From contig NZ_JAHLOF010000004.1 in the NCBI RefSeq assembly GCF_018917235.1, forward strand, positions 62,001 through 126,000: a stretch of 64,000 nucleotides of DNA. The letters run 5' to 3'. This DNA is from Metaclostridioides mangenotii. Lineage in GTDB: Bacteria > Bacillota > Clostridia > Peptostreptococcales > Peptostreptococcaceae. The notes under the pieces are model-generated. The model was not told the origin of the DNA. It made no database searches and saw only the letters and a list, made by a program, of their open reading frames with translations. Within the stretch, counting starts at the first letter, position 1; each line of letters starts with the position of its first letter. The translations under genes and the position numbers were made by a program. Below are positions 26,444 through 36,300 of the stretch, one piece after another.

Positions 26444-27563
26444 GGAAGTTAGAATAGAAGATTTATTTGTCGTTCGTTATGGTAAATCACTCCCAAAGTT
26501 AAAAAGGAAAGAAGGAAAAGTAAAAGTCTATGGTTCAGGCGGAGTAATAGGTTATCACGATACGGCCTTAGTAAAGGGGCCAGCAATAATAATGGGGAGA
26601 AAGGGTAATGTAGGTAAGGTATTTTATGAAGAAGAAGATTTTTTCCCTATTGATACAACGTACTATATCCAAGAGGACAGTTCATATGATTTAAAATTTA
26701 TATATTATTTATTGCAGACACAAAATCTAGATAAATTAAATACTCACAGCGCAGTACCAGGTATTAGCAGAGAAAACTTATACAGACTAAATGTGAGTAT
26801 ACCAGATAAAAAAACACAGATAGCTATAGGAAATACTTTAACACTATTTGATAGAAAAATTAAGATTAACAATAATATAGTGGACACGATTGAAGAAATA
26901 ATCTCAGCGATATTTAGAAGATGGTTTAAAGACTTTGAATTCCCAATTAAAGATAATAAAACATATAGATCTAACGGTGGAGAATTTGTAGGAAGTGAGT
27001 TAGGCGAAATACCAGTTGGCTGGGAAGTTTCAAAGTTATCTAAAATAATAAAAATAAAGTCAGGAAAAAGACCTGAAAATACAAGAGAAAAGTACAATAG
27101 TGAATACTGCATTCCAGTTGTAGGAGCAAGTAAAATTATAGGGTACACAAATGAGCCACTTATAGAGGGCTCGCTGATAACTACTGGAAGAGTTGGGACT
27201 CATGGATGTTTAAGTAGATTTGATCAGCCAGTATGGGTATCAGATAATGCTTTCTATATTAAAAGTGAGTACGAAGAATATATTTATCAGATCATGAAAT
27301 ACATAGACTATTATTCTCTTAATAGAGGATCTACACAGCCGTTAATTAGCCAAAGTGATTTAAAAAAATATCCAATGTTGTTACCGCCTATTGAAATACT
27401 TAAAAAATATGAGGAAAGAGTATCTCTTTTATCAAGAGATATTGATACATATAAAAAAGAAAATTTAACTCTTAATTATATTAAGAAAGCTATAATGCCA
27501 AAACTTATTTCCGGAGAAATAGAACTACCATTTGAAGAAGAGGAAAAAGCACTTAGTTACTAG
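26433..27563 (+). CDS. hsdS: Type I restriction-modification specificity subunit HsdS
   Basis: 376 residues with two target-recognition domains. The first half ends in a conserved helix (TLTLFDRKIKINNNIVDTIEE) and second half begins GEIPVGWEVSKLSKII; each half has a GS/GR-type recognition core (GKSLPKL.., SGKRPE..). ATG 26433 overlaps hsdM and has GGAGG upstream. It would set the DNA sequence methylated by HsdM. Complete, with no frame break. Confidence 0.92.
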   Translation: MSYREVRIEDLFVVRYGKSLPKLKRKEGKVKVYGSGGVIGYHDTALVKGPAIIMGRKGNVGKVFYEEEDFFPIDTTYYIQEDSSYDLKFIYYLLQTQNLDKLNTHSAVPGISRENLYRLNVSIPDKKTQIAIGNTLTLFDRKIKINNNIVDTIEEIISAIFRRWFKDFEFPIKDNKTYRSNGGEFVGSELGEIPVGWEVSKLSKIIKIKSGKRPENTREKYNSEYCIPVVGASKIIGYTNEPLIEGSLITTGRVGTHGCLSRFDQPVWVSDNAFYIKSEYEEYIYQIMKYIDYYSLNRGSTQPLISQSDLKKYPMLLPPIEILKKYEERVSLLSRDIDTYKKENLTLNYIKKAIMPKLISGEIELPFEEEEKALSY

Positions 27564-27586
27564 ACTTTATTATTGATTGAAAAAAA

Positions 27587-27651
27587 GGCCAATTGATTAT
27601 AGATATATGTAAATAGTTTTAAATATTTACAATATCTATAATCAATTGGCC
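27587..27651. terminator. Long inverted repeat after hsdS
   Basis: GGCCAATTGATTATAGATAT (27587-27606) is perfectly matched by its complement ending at 27651; the inner bases GTAAAT and ATTTAC pair further. A likely terminator, T-rich on both sides, between the convergent hsdS and the small minus-strand gene. Confidence 0.75.
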
Positions 27652-27668
27652 TATGTATTTTAATAATA

Positions 27669-27755
27669 TTACTTCATACTCTCTTCTTTGTATAATCTAT
27701 AAACATTATATAAACCTAACATAAAGCTCAGGGCTCCAATAAGAATCTTAGTCAT
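27669..27755 (-). CDS. 28-residue single-helix membrane peptide
   Basis: On the minus strand GGAGG lies 6 bases before an ATG (start 27755) that opens 28 codons to a stop at 27669-27671. The peptide begins MTKILIGALSFMLGLYNV, one membrane helix, and ends in a charged tail RLYKEESMK. A TG-G-TATAAT extended -10 box lies on the minus strand at about 27791-27799, so the gene may have its own promoter besides read-through from recX 50 bases upstream. Function unknown; the ribosome site and promoter argue that it is real. Confidence 0.6.
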   Translation of the reverse strand: MTKILIGALSFMLGLYNVYRLYKEESMK

Positions 27756-27805
27756 AACAAACCTCCGATTAAGTTGATTATTATCAATTATTATACCACA
27801 TATAT

Positions 27806-28444
27806 CTACATATCATATTCATCGTAGTTTAAAAGTTTACTTATTACCCTTTTTACTGTGTTGTAGTCAAAACCCTTATAAGTAAGGTGTTGGTATAGTT
27901 TTTGATAAGCTTTCATTTTATCTAATTTCTTTACTTGTTCATATTTTTTCTTAGCAAGATACATTGCATTTTCAAACTCTACATCCTCATCTATTTCGGA
28001 AATAGCATCATTTATATCTTCTCTTTTTATACCTTTTGTATAAAGATTTTGCTTAATTTTATTTTTTCCCCATTTATTTAAATGCACATTTTTATTTGTT
28101 AACTTATGAGCTAGCGAATTATCATCTATTAATCTGTATCCTTCCAAAAATTGTATAACTTGGTCTACAATATGTTCATCATAGTCTTCTGAAAGCTTGT
28201 CTCTCATATTTTTTTCTGATTTGTCAGCCCGAGTAAGAACATTTAGCGCTTTATTTTTTGCCTTAATAAACATTTCCTTATCCAACATTTCTTTTAAGCT
28301 TTCTTCGTCTATAGTATCTCCTTTTTTTAAATTAAAAGAGTAGATTAATTCTTTAAATACTGCAACAAAATATTTTTCATCCACATATATATTTACTCTA
28401 TCTTCATTTTTCTTTTGAATCTCTAATTTTGTAATTATCGCCAT
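27806..28444 (-). CDS. recX: RecX family regulatory protein
   Basis: RecX limits RecA filament growth. 212 residues, mostly helical, with the repeated three-helix pattern: ALNVLTRADKSEKNMRDKL, VIQFLEGYRLIDDNSLAHKL and NKWGKNKIKQNLYTKGI, which match RecX repeats. recA is not in the window. Start is an ATG at 28444 followed by MAIITKLEIQKKNEDRVNIYVD, as in clostridial RecX. Confidence 0.88.
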   Translation of the reverse strand: MAIITKLEIQKKNEDRVNIYVDEKYFVAVFKELIYSFNLKKGDTIDEESLKEMLDKEMFIKAKNKALNVLTRADKSEKNMRDKLSEDYDEHIVDQVIQFLEGYRLIDDNSLAHKLTNKNVHLNKWGKNKIKQNLYTKGIKREDINDAISEIDEDVEFENAMYLAKKKYEQVKKLDKMKAYQKLYQHLTYKGFDYNTVKRVISKLLNYDEYDM

Positions 28445-28709
28445 AAATTTTTCCCCTTCTAATAGAAATTTATATTTATTTCACGAAGTTTGTATTGTTA
28501 AATATACATAACTATTATACTACAACTAAAAATATATTAAAAAAATAATTTGTTCCCAATATAAATCTAAATTTTAGATAAACTATATATAAGTTGATAA
28601 AATAGTTTTACTAAATATACAAAATTAAATCGTTAAAAAACATTTATATACTTTAAGAAATCTGAAAAAATGATACAATATATAGTATAACACTAAAAGG
28701 AGACTTAAT
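28445..28709. promoter_or_regulatory. AT-rich divergent intergenic region recX/nadD
   Basis: 265 bases, no gene seen. TACAAT and TATAGTATAAC sequences just before nadD are candidate -10 elements, but I could not pair them with a clear -35. Confidence 0.4.
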
Positions 28710-29402
28710 ATGAAAATAGATAATCTAGTTAAGACCGCTGAGAAAAAAAATGCTGAAAAACTAGAGAGATTTAAAAACAGTTCAAAAAAAATACGACTAG
28801 GTATTCTAGGAGGAACTTTTGATCCAATTCACTACGCTCATTTGGCAACTGCAGAATTCATTAGGGATAAATATAAATTGGATAAGATAATATTTATTCC
28901 ATCTGGAAACCCTCCACATAAAACTAGTATTGTAACTGATAAAATAGATAGATATAATATGGTACTTCTAGCGACTGAAAGCAACAAAGATTTTTTTGTT
29001 TCAGATATAGAAATCAAAAAAGAACAGAGGTCCTATACCGTTGATACATTAGAAATGTTAAGACAGTGCTATAAAGAAGCAGAGTTATATTTTATAACTG
29101 GGGCAGATGCCATATGTAGTATTGAAGAGTGGAAAGATGTAAAGCGAAACTTTGAACTCGCTACATTTATAGCAGCTACAAGGCCAGGTATAAGCCTTCT
29201 TAGAGCACAAGAAACAATTGAAAAGCTAATCAAAAAATACGATGCTGATATTATTAGCGTATATGTCCCTTCTCTGGACATATCTTCAACCTATATTAGA
29301 GATCAACTCGAAGATGGTAAATCTGTTAGGTACTTAATGCCGGATAGCGTAGAAAAGTATTTATATGATAAAAAAATATACAGTATGGAGATGAGTAGAT
29401 GA
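28710..29402 (+). CDS. nadD: Nicotinate-nucleotide adenylyltransferase
   Basis: Makes nicotinate adenine dinucleotide from NaMN and ATP in NAD synthesis. LGILGGTFDPIHYAHLATA holds the nucleotidyltransferase GxFxPxHxxH motif and DISSTYIRDQL the ISSTxIR motif. 230 residues; about 28 basic residues precede the usual start, and a good ribosome site (AAAAGGAG) supports this longer N-terminus. Overlaps yqeK by four bases. Confidence 0.95.
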   Translation: MKIDNLVKTAEKKNAEKLERFKNSSKKIRLGILGGTFDPIHYAHLATAEFIRDKYKLDKIIFIPSGNPPHKTSIVTDKIDRYNMVLLATESNKDFFVSDIEIKKEQRSYTVDTLEMLRQCYKEAELYFITGADAICSIEEWKDVKRNFELATFIAATRPGISLLRAQETIEKLIKKYDADIISVYVPSLDISSTYIRDQLEDGKSVRYLMPDSVEKYLYDKKIYSMEMSR

Positions 29403-29971
29403 ACATAGAGGAGATTAATCAAAAACTTTGTAAATTATTACCTAAAGGTAGAATTAATCATTCTTACAGAGTTGCCGATTGCGCCGTTAAACTATCAAAA
29501 ATTTACAATTGCGATGAAGAAAAAGCGTATATAGCTGGCATAGTACACGATGCTGCTAAATGCCTAAAAGACGATCAAGTTAAGGATTATGTAGATAAGT
29601 ATGAAATATATTTGGATCCGATAGAAGAAAACAACTTAGCTTTATCTCATAGCGTAATAGGATCATATATAGCAGAATATGAATTCAACATAGACGATAA
29701 GGATATTATAAATGCCGTAAGATATCATACTACTGGAAGAGAAAATATGGCACTTATAGAGAAAATTATATACATAGCTGATCTAATAGAAGATGGGAGG
29801 ACGCTACCTCATGTACAAACGTTACGAGAATTGGCATTTAAAGGAAAATTAGATGAAGCTTTACTAATTTCATTTAATAACACTTTAAATTTTGTAATAA
29901 AAAATAATAATTTAATACACCCCCGTACAGTGAGTGCAAGAAATTACATGATTAAGGAAATGATATTATAA
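29399..29971 (+). CDS. yqeK: HD-domain hydrolase YqeK (bis(5'-nucleosyl)-tetraphosphatase, symmetrical)
   Basis: 190 residues with HD-domain metal motifs: RINHSYRVADCAV, GIVHDAAK, LSHSVIG and IADLIEDGR. Members hydrolyse Ap4A. The ATGA overlap with nadD shows coupled translation; nadD-yqeK-rsfS is a classic Firmicutes order. Confidence 0.93.
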   Translation: MNIEEINQKLCKLLPKGRINHSYRVADCAVKLSKIYNCDEEKAYIAGIVHDAAKCLKDDQVKDYVDKYEIYLDPIEENNLALSHSVIGSYIAEYEFNIDDKDIINAVRYHTTGRENMALIEKIIYIADLIEDGRTLPHVQTLRELAFKGKLDEALLISFNNTLNFVIKNNNLIHPRTVSARNYMIKEMIL

Positions 29972-30065
29972 CTGAAATGTTATTATAATTTAAGTTTTAT
30001 GGTATAATAACTAATAGATTGTTTACAAGAGAAGAGATTTGAATTACGAAAGAGAGGATTATTAT

Positions 30066-30428
30066 ATGGCATTTGAACAAATGACAGTAGACCAAATGAC
30101 TAAAGTTATATATGACGCTATTGAAGATAAACTTGGTAAAGATACAGTTGTAATAAATGTTGGAGCAGTTTCGAGTCTATGTGATTATTTTATTATTACA
30201 ACAGCTTCTTCACAGAGACAAGTTAAAGCTATTGCAGATTCAGTAGAAGAAGAGATGACAAAAAATGGTATGGAGCCAAGAGGAAAAGAGGGATACGATA
30301 GTAAAAACTGGATACTATTAGATTATGTCGATATTATGGTGCATGTTTTTGATGAAGATAACAGAACTTTTTATAACTTAGAAAAGTTGTGGAAAGATGC
30401 TCCATATGTGGATGTAGATAGTATATAA
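30066..30428 (+). CDS. rsfS: Ribosomal silencing factor RsfS
   Basis: Binds L14 and blocks 30S-50S joining in starvation. 120 residues from ATG 30066 (MAFEQMTVDQMTKVIYDAIE), with AGAGAGG upstream. Family hallmarks are SSLCDYFIITTASSQRQVKAIAD, EGYDSKNWILLDYVDIMVHVF and YNLEKLWKDA. Followed by the leuS promoter. Confidence 0.95.
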   Translation: MAFEQMTVDQMTKVIYDAIEDKLGKDTVVINVGAVSSLCDYFIITTASSQRQVKAIADSVEEEMTKNGMEPRGKEGYDSKNWILLDYVDIMVHVFDEDNRTFYNLEKLWKDAPYVDVDSI

Positions 30429-30447
30429 TAAATATTTTTAAAAAATA

Positions 30448-30476
30448 TTGACAATATAAAATATTTATGATATTAT
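30448..30476 (+). promoter_or_regulatory. Promoter of the leuS T-box transcript
   Basis: TTGACA (30448-30453), exactly 17 bases, then TATTAT (30471-30476). Confidence 0.8.
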
Positions 30477-30539
30477 CTTAAATACTTAACAAAATTGTTG
30501 ATATATTTTGTATAATTTGAATATTATAAAATTAGAATT

Positions 30540-30765
30540 AAATACAATAGACTAGAGTAGTAGGACATTATATTTTTTTAGAGAGTTAGTGGTTGGTGTG
30601 AACTAATATAATATATATCTGAACTTGCTAGACACAATCTATTGACCTTAGCAGGTTTAAAAGCTTATGAGAGAGTTCAGTTTAAATATTGAACTAATTA
30701 GGGTGGTACCGCGATGATATCCTCGTCCCTAAACGTAAAGTTTAGAGACGGGGATTTTTTTATTT
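30540..30765 (+). ncRNA. T-box leader (tRNA-Leu sensing) upstream of leuS
   Basis: The conserved T-box AGGGTGGTACCGCG occurs at 30700-30713, preceded by a long stem I and followed by a terminator whose stem (30720-30754) can alternatively pair with the T-box region. The likely specifier is CTT (Leu) in CTGAACTTGCTAGAC near 30625, in keeping with leuS. Uncharged tRNA-Leu would favour read-through. Confidence 0.92.
30720..30761 (+). terminator. Regulated terminator of the leuS T-box
   Basis: TCCTCGTCCCTAAAC pairs with GTTTAGAGACGGGGA, followed by seven T. Confidence 0.85.
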
Positions 30766-30889
30766 CCAAAAATATAAAAAAATCATCAATAAATATGGAA
30801 GTTAAACCTTAAAAAGTATGTATTTACTTTATAATAACTAAAGCAATAATAAGTCTTCAATATATAAAATTTAACCTAGGAGGTATTAT

Positions 30890-33310
30890 ATGAGCGTTTA
30901 TAATTTTAAAGAAATAGAAAACAAGTGGAAAAAAATATGGGAAGAAACTGGTCAGTATAAAGTGGACACAAGAGAAACTGGCAAACCAAACTACTATACT
31001 TTGGAGATGTTCCCATACCCATCAGGACAAATTCATATGGGTCATGTTAGAAACTACTCTATAGGTGACGTAGTAGCTAGATTTAAGAAGATGGAAGGAT
31101 ACAATGTACTTCATCCAATGGGATGGGACTCATTCGGTCTTCCAGCTGAAAATGCTGCTATAAAAAATGGAATTCACCCACATATATGGACAATGAAAAA
31201 TATAGAGGAAATGAAGGATAAGCTTAATTTATTGGGTGGAAGTTACGACTGGGATAAAGAGATAGCTACATCAACTCCTGAGTACTATAAATTTACTCAA
31301 GAAATATTCCTGAAATTTTTAGAAAATGGTCTAGCCTATAAGAAAAAATCTTTTGTTAACTGGTGTACATCTTGTGAAACTGTTTTAGCAAATGAGCAAG
31401 TTGTTCAAGGTGGATGTGAGAGATGCGGATCTTCTGTTATAAAGAAAGATCTTAATCAATGGTATTTCAAAATCACTGATTTTGCTGAAGAGTTATTAGA
31501 CGATTTAGATACACTTGATGGATGGCCTGAAAAAGTAAAATTAATGCAAAAAAACTGGATAGGTAAGAGTGAAGGGGCTGACATAGATTTTAAGATCGCA
31601 GATACAGACAAAACTATGACAGTATTTACAACTAGACCAGATACAATATATGGAGTTACATGCATGGTGTTAGCTCCAGAGTTGGATCTAGTTAAAGAGT
31701 TAGTCGCTGGTACAGAGTATGAAAAGAACGTAGAAAATTTTGTAACGGAGATGTACAAATTTAGTGAGATAGAGAGAACTGCGGCTGATGCAGATAAACA
31801 AGGTATGTTTATAGGTAAATATGCTGTAAACCCAATAAACGGAAAAGAAGTTCCTATATGGATAGCAAATTATGTTATGCCTGACTATGGTACAGGTGTT
31901 GTTATGTCAGTTCCAGCTCATGATGATAGAGATAAAGAGTTTGCTCAAAAATACAATATAGATATAATAGATGTAATAGATGAAGATGGTAAGATGATAA
32001 ACTCTGAAGAGTTTAATGGAATGGATAGTAAAGATGCATTCTCAAAAATATTAGATAAAATAGAATCCTCTAAATTAGGAAAGAGAACTGTAAATTATAG
32101 ACTTAGAGATTGGTTACTTTCTAGACAGAGATATTGGGGATGCCCTATACCAGTTGTTTACTGTGACAATTGTGGAATAGTCCCAGAAAAGAAAGAAAAC
32201 CTTCCAGTACTACTTCCAACAGATGTTGAGTTTACAGGAAAAGGGGAATCACCACTTACAACTTCAAAAGATTTTATGATTGCAACTTGTCCAAAATGCG
32301 GAAAACCAGCTACAAGAGAAGTTGACACTATGGATACATTTGTAGACTCTTCTTGGTACTTCTTAAGATATGTAGATAACAAAAATAAAGAAGAAGCATT
32401 TGATAGCGAATTAGCAAACAGATGGCTTCCAGTAGACCAATATATCGGTGGAGTAGAGCATGCTATTCTTCACTTACTTTATGCAAGATGGTTTGTAAAA
32501 GCATTTTATAAAATGGGAATGGTAAACTTTAGAGAACCATTTAAAAATTTACTTACACAAGGAATGGTTTTAAAAGACGGAGCCAAGATGAGTAAATCAA
32601 AAGGAAATACAGTATCGCCAGTAGAAATAATAGAAGAATACGGAGCAGATACTGCTAGACTATTTGTACTATTTGCCGCACCACCAGAAAGAGATCTTGA
32701 GTGGTCAGAGCAAGGTGTTGATGGATGTTTTAGATTCCTAAATAGAGTATACAGATTAGTTGATGAGCTAAAAGACGTTGTCAAAGAAGAATCTATATTT
32801 GGCGCGTTAACTAAAGAAGATAAGCATATGAGATATACAATTAACTCAACTCTTAAAAAAGTGACAGAAGATTTAAGTGAAAAATTTGGGTTTAATACAG
32901 CTATATCAGCACTAATGGAGTTAATAAATGAAGCTTACAAATATAAAGAATTAGAAACTAGAAATAATGCAGTACTTAAAGAATGTGTTGAAACAGTAAT
33001 AGTTATACTAGCACCATTTGCTCCACATTTAGGTGATGAACTTTGGTCTATGATTGGTAAAGATGGAAGCGTATTTAGTATATCTTGGCCAAAATACGAT
33101 GACTCTGCACTTGTTCAAGATGAAGTAGAAGTAGTTGTTCAAGTGAATGGTAAAGTAAGAGATAAAATGAATATACCAGCAAATACAAGTAAGGAAGATA
33201 TGGAAAAGTTAGCCATAGAAAATACTAAAATAAAGGATTTTGTTGAAGGAAAGACTGTAGTAAAAATTGTTGGTGTACCTAATAAATTAGTAAATATAGT
33301 TGTAAAATAA
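30890..33310 (+). CDS. leuS: Leucyl-tRNA synthetase
   Basis: Class I synthetase of 806 residues. The HIGH motif reads HMGH in [15 protein letters not shown] (about residues 43-57) and KMSKS is in [10 protein letters not shown] (about 563-572). A zinc-type segment [18 protein letters not shown], the editing domain with TTRPDTIYG and the C-terminal anticodon domain are all present. Good ribosome site (AGGAGGT). Regulated by the T-box upstream. Confidence 0.98.
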   Translation: MSVYNFKEIENKWKKIWEETGQYKVDTRETGKPNYYTLEMFPYPSGQIHMGHVRNYSIGDVVARFKKMEGYNVLHPMGWDSFGLPAENAAIKNGIHPHIWTMKNIEEMKDKLNLLGGSYDWDKEIATSTPEYYKFTQEIFLKFLENGLAYKKKSFVNWCTSCETVLANEQVVQGGCERCGSSVIKKDLNQWYFKITDFAEELLDDLDTLDGWPEKVKLMQKNWIGKSEGADIDFKIADTDKTMTVFTTRPDTIYGVTCMVLAPELDLVKELVAGTEYEKNVENFVTEMYKFSEIERTAADADKQGMFIGKYAVNPINGKEVPIWIANYVMPDYGTGVVMSVPAHDDRDKEFAQKYNIDIIDVIDEDGKMINSEEFNGMDSKDAFSKILDKIESSKLGKRTVNYRLRDWLLSRQRYWGCPIPVVYCDNCGIVPEKKENLPVLLPTDVEFTGKGESPLTTSKDFMIATCPKCGKPATREVDTMDTFVDSSWYFLRYVDNKNKEEAFDSELANRWLPVDQYIGGVEHAILHLLYARWFVKAFYKMGMVNFREPFKNLLTQGMVLKDGAKMSKSKGNTVSPVEIIEEYGADTARLFVLFAAPPERDLEWSEQGVDGCFRFLNRVYRLVDELKDVVKEESIFGALTKEDKHMRYTINSTLKKVTEDLSEKFGFNTAISALMELINEAYKYKELETRNNAVLKECVETVIVILAPFAPHLGDELWSMIGKDGSVFSISWPKYDDSALVQDEVEVVVQVNGKVRDKMNIPANTSKEDMEKLAIENTKIKDFVEGKTVVKIVGVPNKLVNIVVK

Positions 33311-33359
33311 GATTTTTTAAATTGATCAAAAATTTGATTTTAAATATTAACAACAATAT

Positions 33360-33394
33360 AAAAACGAGCTGACAATTATGTTAGCTCGTTTTTA
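33360..33394. terminator. Terminator between leuS and convergent murJ
   Basis: AAAACGAGCTGACA pairs with TGTTAGCTCGTTTT around ATTA; T-rich on one side and A-rich on the other, so bidirectional. Confidence 0.85.
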
Positions 33395-33416
33395 TATTAT
33401 ATAAACTTAAATAATG

Positions 33417-34949
33417 CTATCTTTCTTTTTTATAAAATCTTGACTTTACAACATCTAAAATGTAGTCAGTTGCATCTATTTTCAATTGAATAATAATTAT
33501 TACGTATACTATTGCGCCAATAGAAGTCGAAATTAAAAGTGCAATAATTTCATTTGTTTGGGATATTTTATCAAATGTAAACAACACGACAGTTGCCATA
33601 ATCCCTGATGCAAATAAAGTCTTGAAAAAAGTTATTATCATATTTTTAGCATGTAGTCTTCCTATTTTTTTTCTTAAATTGTACATCAAGAATGTAACGG
33701 CAAAAATGGCAGATAGACTAGATCCCAATGCAAGTCCTGGTGCTTTTAAAAAGCGAACTAGAATTAAATTAAAAATTATATTTAAAAAAACACATAGTAA
33801 ACTGTTTTTCATAGGAGTTTTAGTATCTTGCAAAGAGTAAAATACTCTTATAACTACATCGATAATTCCACTTGCTAACATACCTATTGCATAAAAAGAT
33901 AATACTCTTGATGTCACTAAAGTAGCGCTACTATCAAATTGTCCTCTTTCAAATAAAGTTCTTATTATTGGTTCCGATAACACAAATGCTCCAATAGATA
34001 TAGGCATGGTTATTAAAGTAACTGCATTTATTGATATGGAAAGAGTATCTTTTAATTTTTTTATATTTTTACTAGCTCCTAATTTCGAAAATAAAGGATA
34101 GAGAACTGAAGTTATTGAAGCAACAAATAGCCCCGTTACGAAGATGTTTAGTTTGTATCCGTAATTTAACGCTGATAACGATCCTTCAGCTAATGTAGAG
34201 GCTAAGTTTTTATCTACAAGGTTGTTTATTTGGTTTGCAGAAGCTCCTATTAAGATTGGAACAATTGCCAATGCCATGTGTTTAACATTTTCATCTTCCA
34301 AACTAAATTTTGGTTTGTATTTAAAGCCCTTTTTATAACAAAATGGAATAAGAAAAACCATTTGAGCTAAAAATGCAAAAACAGTACCATATCCTAACAT
34401 ACTAATTCCAAATTTTTTGCTGAGTAATATAGATATAATTATAGATAGATTATAGGGTAAGGACATAAGCCCTGTTATCAAAAAGTAATCGTATATTTCT
34501 AAATATGCTTTTAGGATATAAGTTACTGAAACCAAACCGACTGAAAATAAAACAATTCTGGTTAATTGTACGGTAAGTTCTAAAACTTCTCCCTTAAATC
34601 CCATAGCAAATAATTTTACTAATGGCTCTGTAAAAATCCATCCTAAAACAACTATTAATATCGAGATTATCATAATAATATTAATTATATTGCCTGTAAA
34701 CTCTAAAGCTTTAGAATGTCCACCTTTATTTTCAGCGTCGGTATATATAGGCATAAAAGTGCTTTGAATAGCTACACAGAATAGGCCAATAAATGCCACT
34801 GAAATAATATTTAAAGCCATTAAATATGCATCTGAAACAACTCCAGCACCATATATATACGCGATAACAACATCTCTGAAAAATCCGAGTCCTTTTGCAA
34901 TCATTGTTGCAACAAATAAAATAATTGCTGATTTAACCGTTTTGGACAT
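33417..34949 (-). CDS. murJ: MurJ/MviN-family lipid II flippase
   Basis: 510 residues with about 14 membrane helices of the MOP superfamily. The N-terminus ATMIAKGLGFFRDVVIAYIYGAG and the loop SALNYGYKLNIFVTGLFVASITSVLYPLFSKL are typical MviN signatures. MurJ moves lipid II across the membrane for wall synthesis. In a genome with polysaccharide clusters a second flippase role is possible, but no such genes are near. Single gene unit. Confidence 0.88.
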   Translation of the reverse strand: MSKTVKSAIILFVATMIAKGLGFFRDVVIAYIYGAGVVSDAYLMALNIISVAFIGLFCVAIQSTFMPIYTDAENKGGHSKALEFTGNIINIIMIISILIVVLGWIFTEPLVKLFAMGFKGEVLELTVQLTRIVLFSVGLVSVTYILKAYLEIYDYFLITGLMSLPYNLSIIISILLSKKFGISMLGYGTVFAFLAQMVFLIPFCYKKGFKYKPKFSLEDENVKHMALAIVPILIGASANQINNLVDKNLASTLAEGSLSALNYGYKLNIFVTGLFVASITSVLYPLFSKLGASKNIKKLKDTLSISINAVTLITMPISIGAFVLSEPIIRTLFERGQFDSSATLVTSRVLSFYAIGMLASGIIDVVIRVFYSLQDTKTPMKNSLLCVFLNIIFNLILVRFLKAPGLALGSSLSAIFAVTFLMYNLRKKIGRLHAKNMIITFFKTLFASGIMATVVLFTFDKISQTNEIIALLISTSIGAIVYVIIIIQLKIDATDYILDVVKSRFYKKER

Positions 34950-35085
34950 AAGTTTACCTCTTTTCTTTTCGTAACAAACTACATTCTGATTAACTTAAAA
35001 TATTATATAGATTATATGTAAAAGTATACAATTTATCAAGTTTTAAATCTGAATTAATTGAGAGCTATAAAAAGTTATCTAAAAA

Positions 35086-35132
35086 AAGATTTAGGATTCG
35101 TTAATACTATTAACTGAATCCTAAATCCTTTT
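35086..35132 (-). terminator. Terminator of the aspD-ansA unit
   Basis: GATTTAGGATTC and GAATCCTAAATC (with TTAA/TTAA inner pairs) form a strong stem; on the minus strand it is followed by TTTTTTTAG. Confidence 0.8.
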
Positions 35133-35170
35133 ACTTTTATAATTATTGAATTGATCTATTATAGAAAAGT

Positions 35171-36166
35171 CTAACAGTATATACCTTTTTCAAAAATATC
35201 TTTTATTTCACCTAAATCATCAGTTTTGCCAAGAGCAAGAATTAATTTGATTCTTGCCTTTTGACCTGGAAGGTCCCCACCAAAAATACATCCGAGATTT
35301 CTAAGGTCTCTTCCAGAGCCATAATAACCATAACTATCTAATACTCTACCAGAGTGGCATCTTGATACGACTACTACAGCGATGTCCTTTTCTCTTGCGT
35401 ATTTTATACCAGAGAACATACTAGGAGGAATGTTTCCTCTTCCCATACACTCGACTATAATACCTTTATAACCTTGATCGACTGCATATCTTATAAAGAG
35501 ATCATCTTCACCAGTACAAGCTTTAAAAATAGCAACCTTTGGCTCGATTTTATCGGTTTTAATTATAGATCTATTGACTATATCTCTATTTAATACAAGT
35601 TCGTTGCAGTCAATAACACCAAGCGGACCACTTGTAAGTGATTGAAAAGTATTCAAAGAAAGAGTGTTTGTCTTAGTTGCTTCCGATGCAAGTAGTACCT
35701 CATTGTTTAGAACTACCAAAACACCTTTGCCCAAAGCATCTTTTGATATTGCTGTACAAACAGATGCAGATAGGTTGCTTGATCCATCATAACCCAGCTC
35801 AGAGCTACTTCTCATTGCTCCAGTAACAATTACTGGTTTTATACTATCTATTGTTAGGTCTAGAAAATACGCAGTTTCTTCTAAGCTGTCCGTTCCATGT
35901 GTCACTACAACTCCAGTAATATCTTCTCTAGCTAGTAATTCATTTATATAGTCTCTAAGTTCCATCATTATTTCAGGTGTAATATGCGGTCCTGGTATTT
36001 CAGCAAAATTTAGTACTTCAATATCAGCCACTTTATCAATATTGGTTACCATTGAAAGTATTTGCTCTCCAGATAGAGTCGGTATAGCAGCTCCTACAGT
36101 ATCATCTACTGTCATTGAAATGGTACCACCTGTAAAAACAATTGCGACTTTTTTCTTTAAACTCAT
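35171..36166 (-). CDS. ansA: L-asparaginase
   Basis: Hydrolyses asparagine to aspartate and ammonia. 331 residues from ATG 36166 (MSLKKKVAIVFTGGTISMT), with AGAGGGA upstream; an ATG seven codons earlier lies ahead of that site. Both catalytic motifs are present: the first Thr in FTGGTIS and the second in VVTHGTDSLEETA. No signal peptide, so cytoplasmic. It lies 135 bases downstream of aspD on the same strand, and the two enzymes act in sequence. Confidence 0.93.
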   Translation of the reverse strand: MSLKKKVAIVFTGGTISMTVDDTVGAAIPTLSGEQILSMVTNIDKVADIEVLNFAEIPGPHITPEIMMELRDYINELLAREDITGVVVTHGTDSLEETAYFLDLTIDSIKPVIVTGAMRSSSELGYDGSSNLSASVCTAISKDALGKGVLVVLNNEVLLASEATKTNTLSLNTFQSLTSGPLGVIDCNELVLNRDIVNRSIIKTDKIEPKVAIFKACTGEDDLFIRYAVDQGYKGIIVECMGRGNIPPSMFSGIKYAREKDIAVVVVSRCHSGRVLDSYGYYGSGRDLRNLGCIFGGDLPGQKARIKLILALGKTDDLGEIKDIFEKGIYC

Positions 36167-36300
36167 AGTATCTTCCCTCTTTTTCAAATAATATATTATC
36201 CGAATGAAATTATATCAGAAAAACATATCTTGGTCTATTACAATATCATTTCGAAACTTATAAATTATGACTTTTACATAAATGTTTTTTTGAATTTAAA

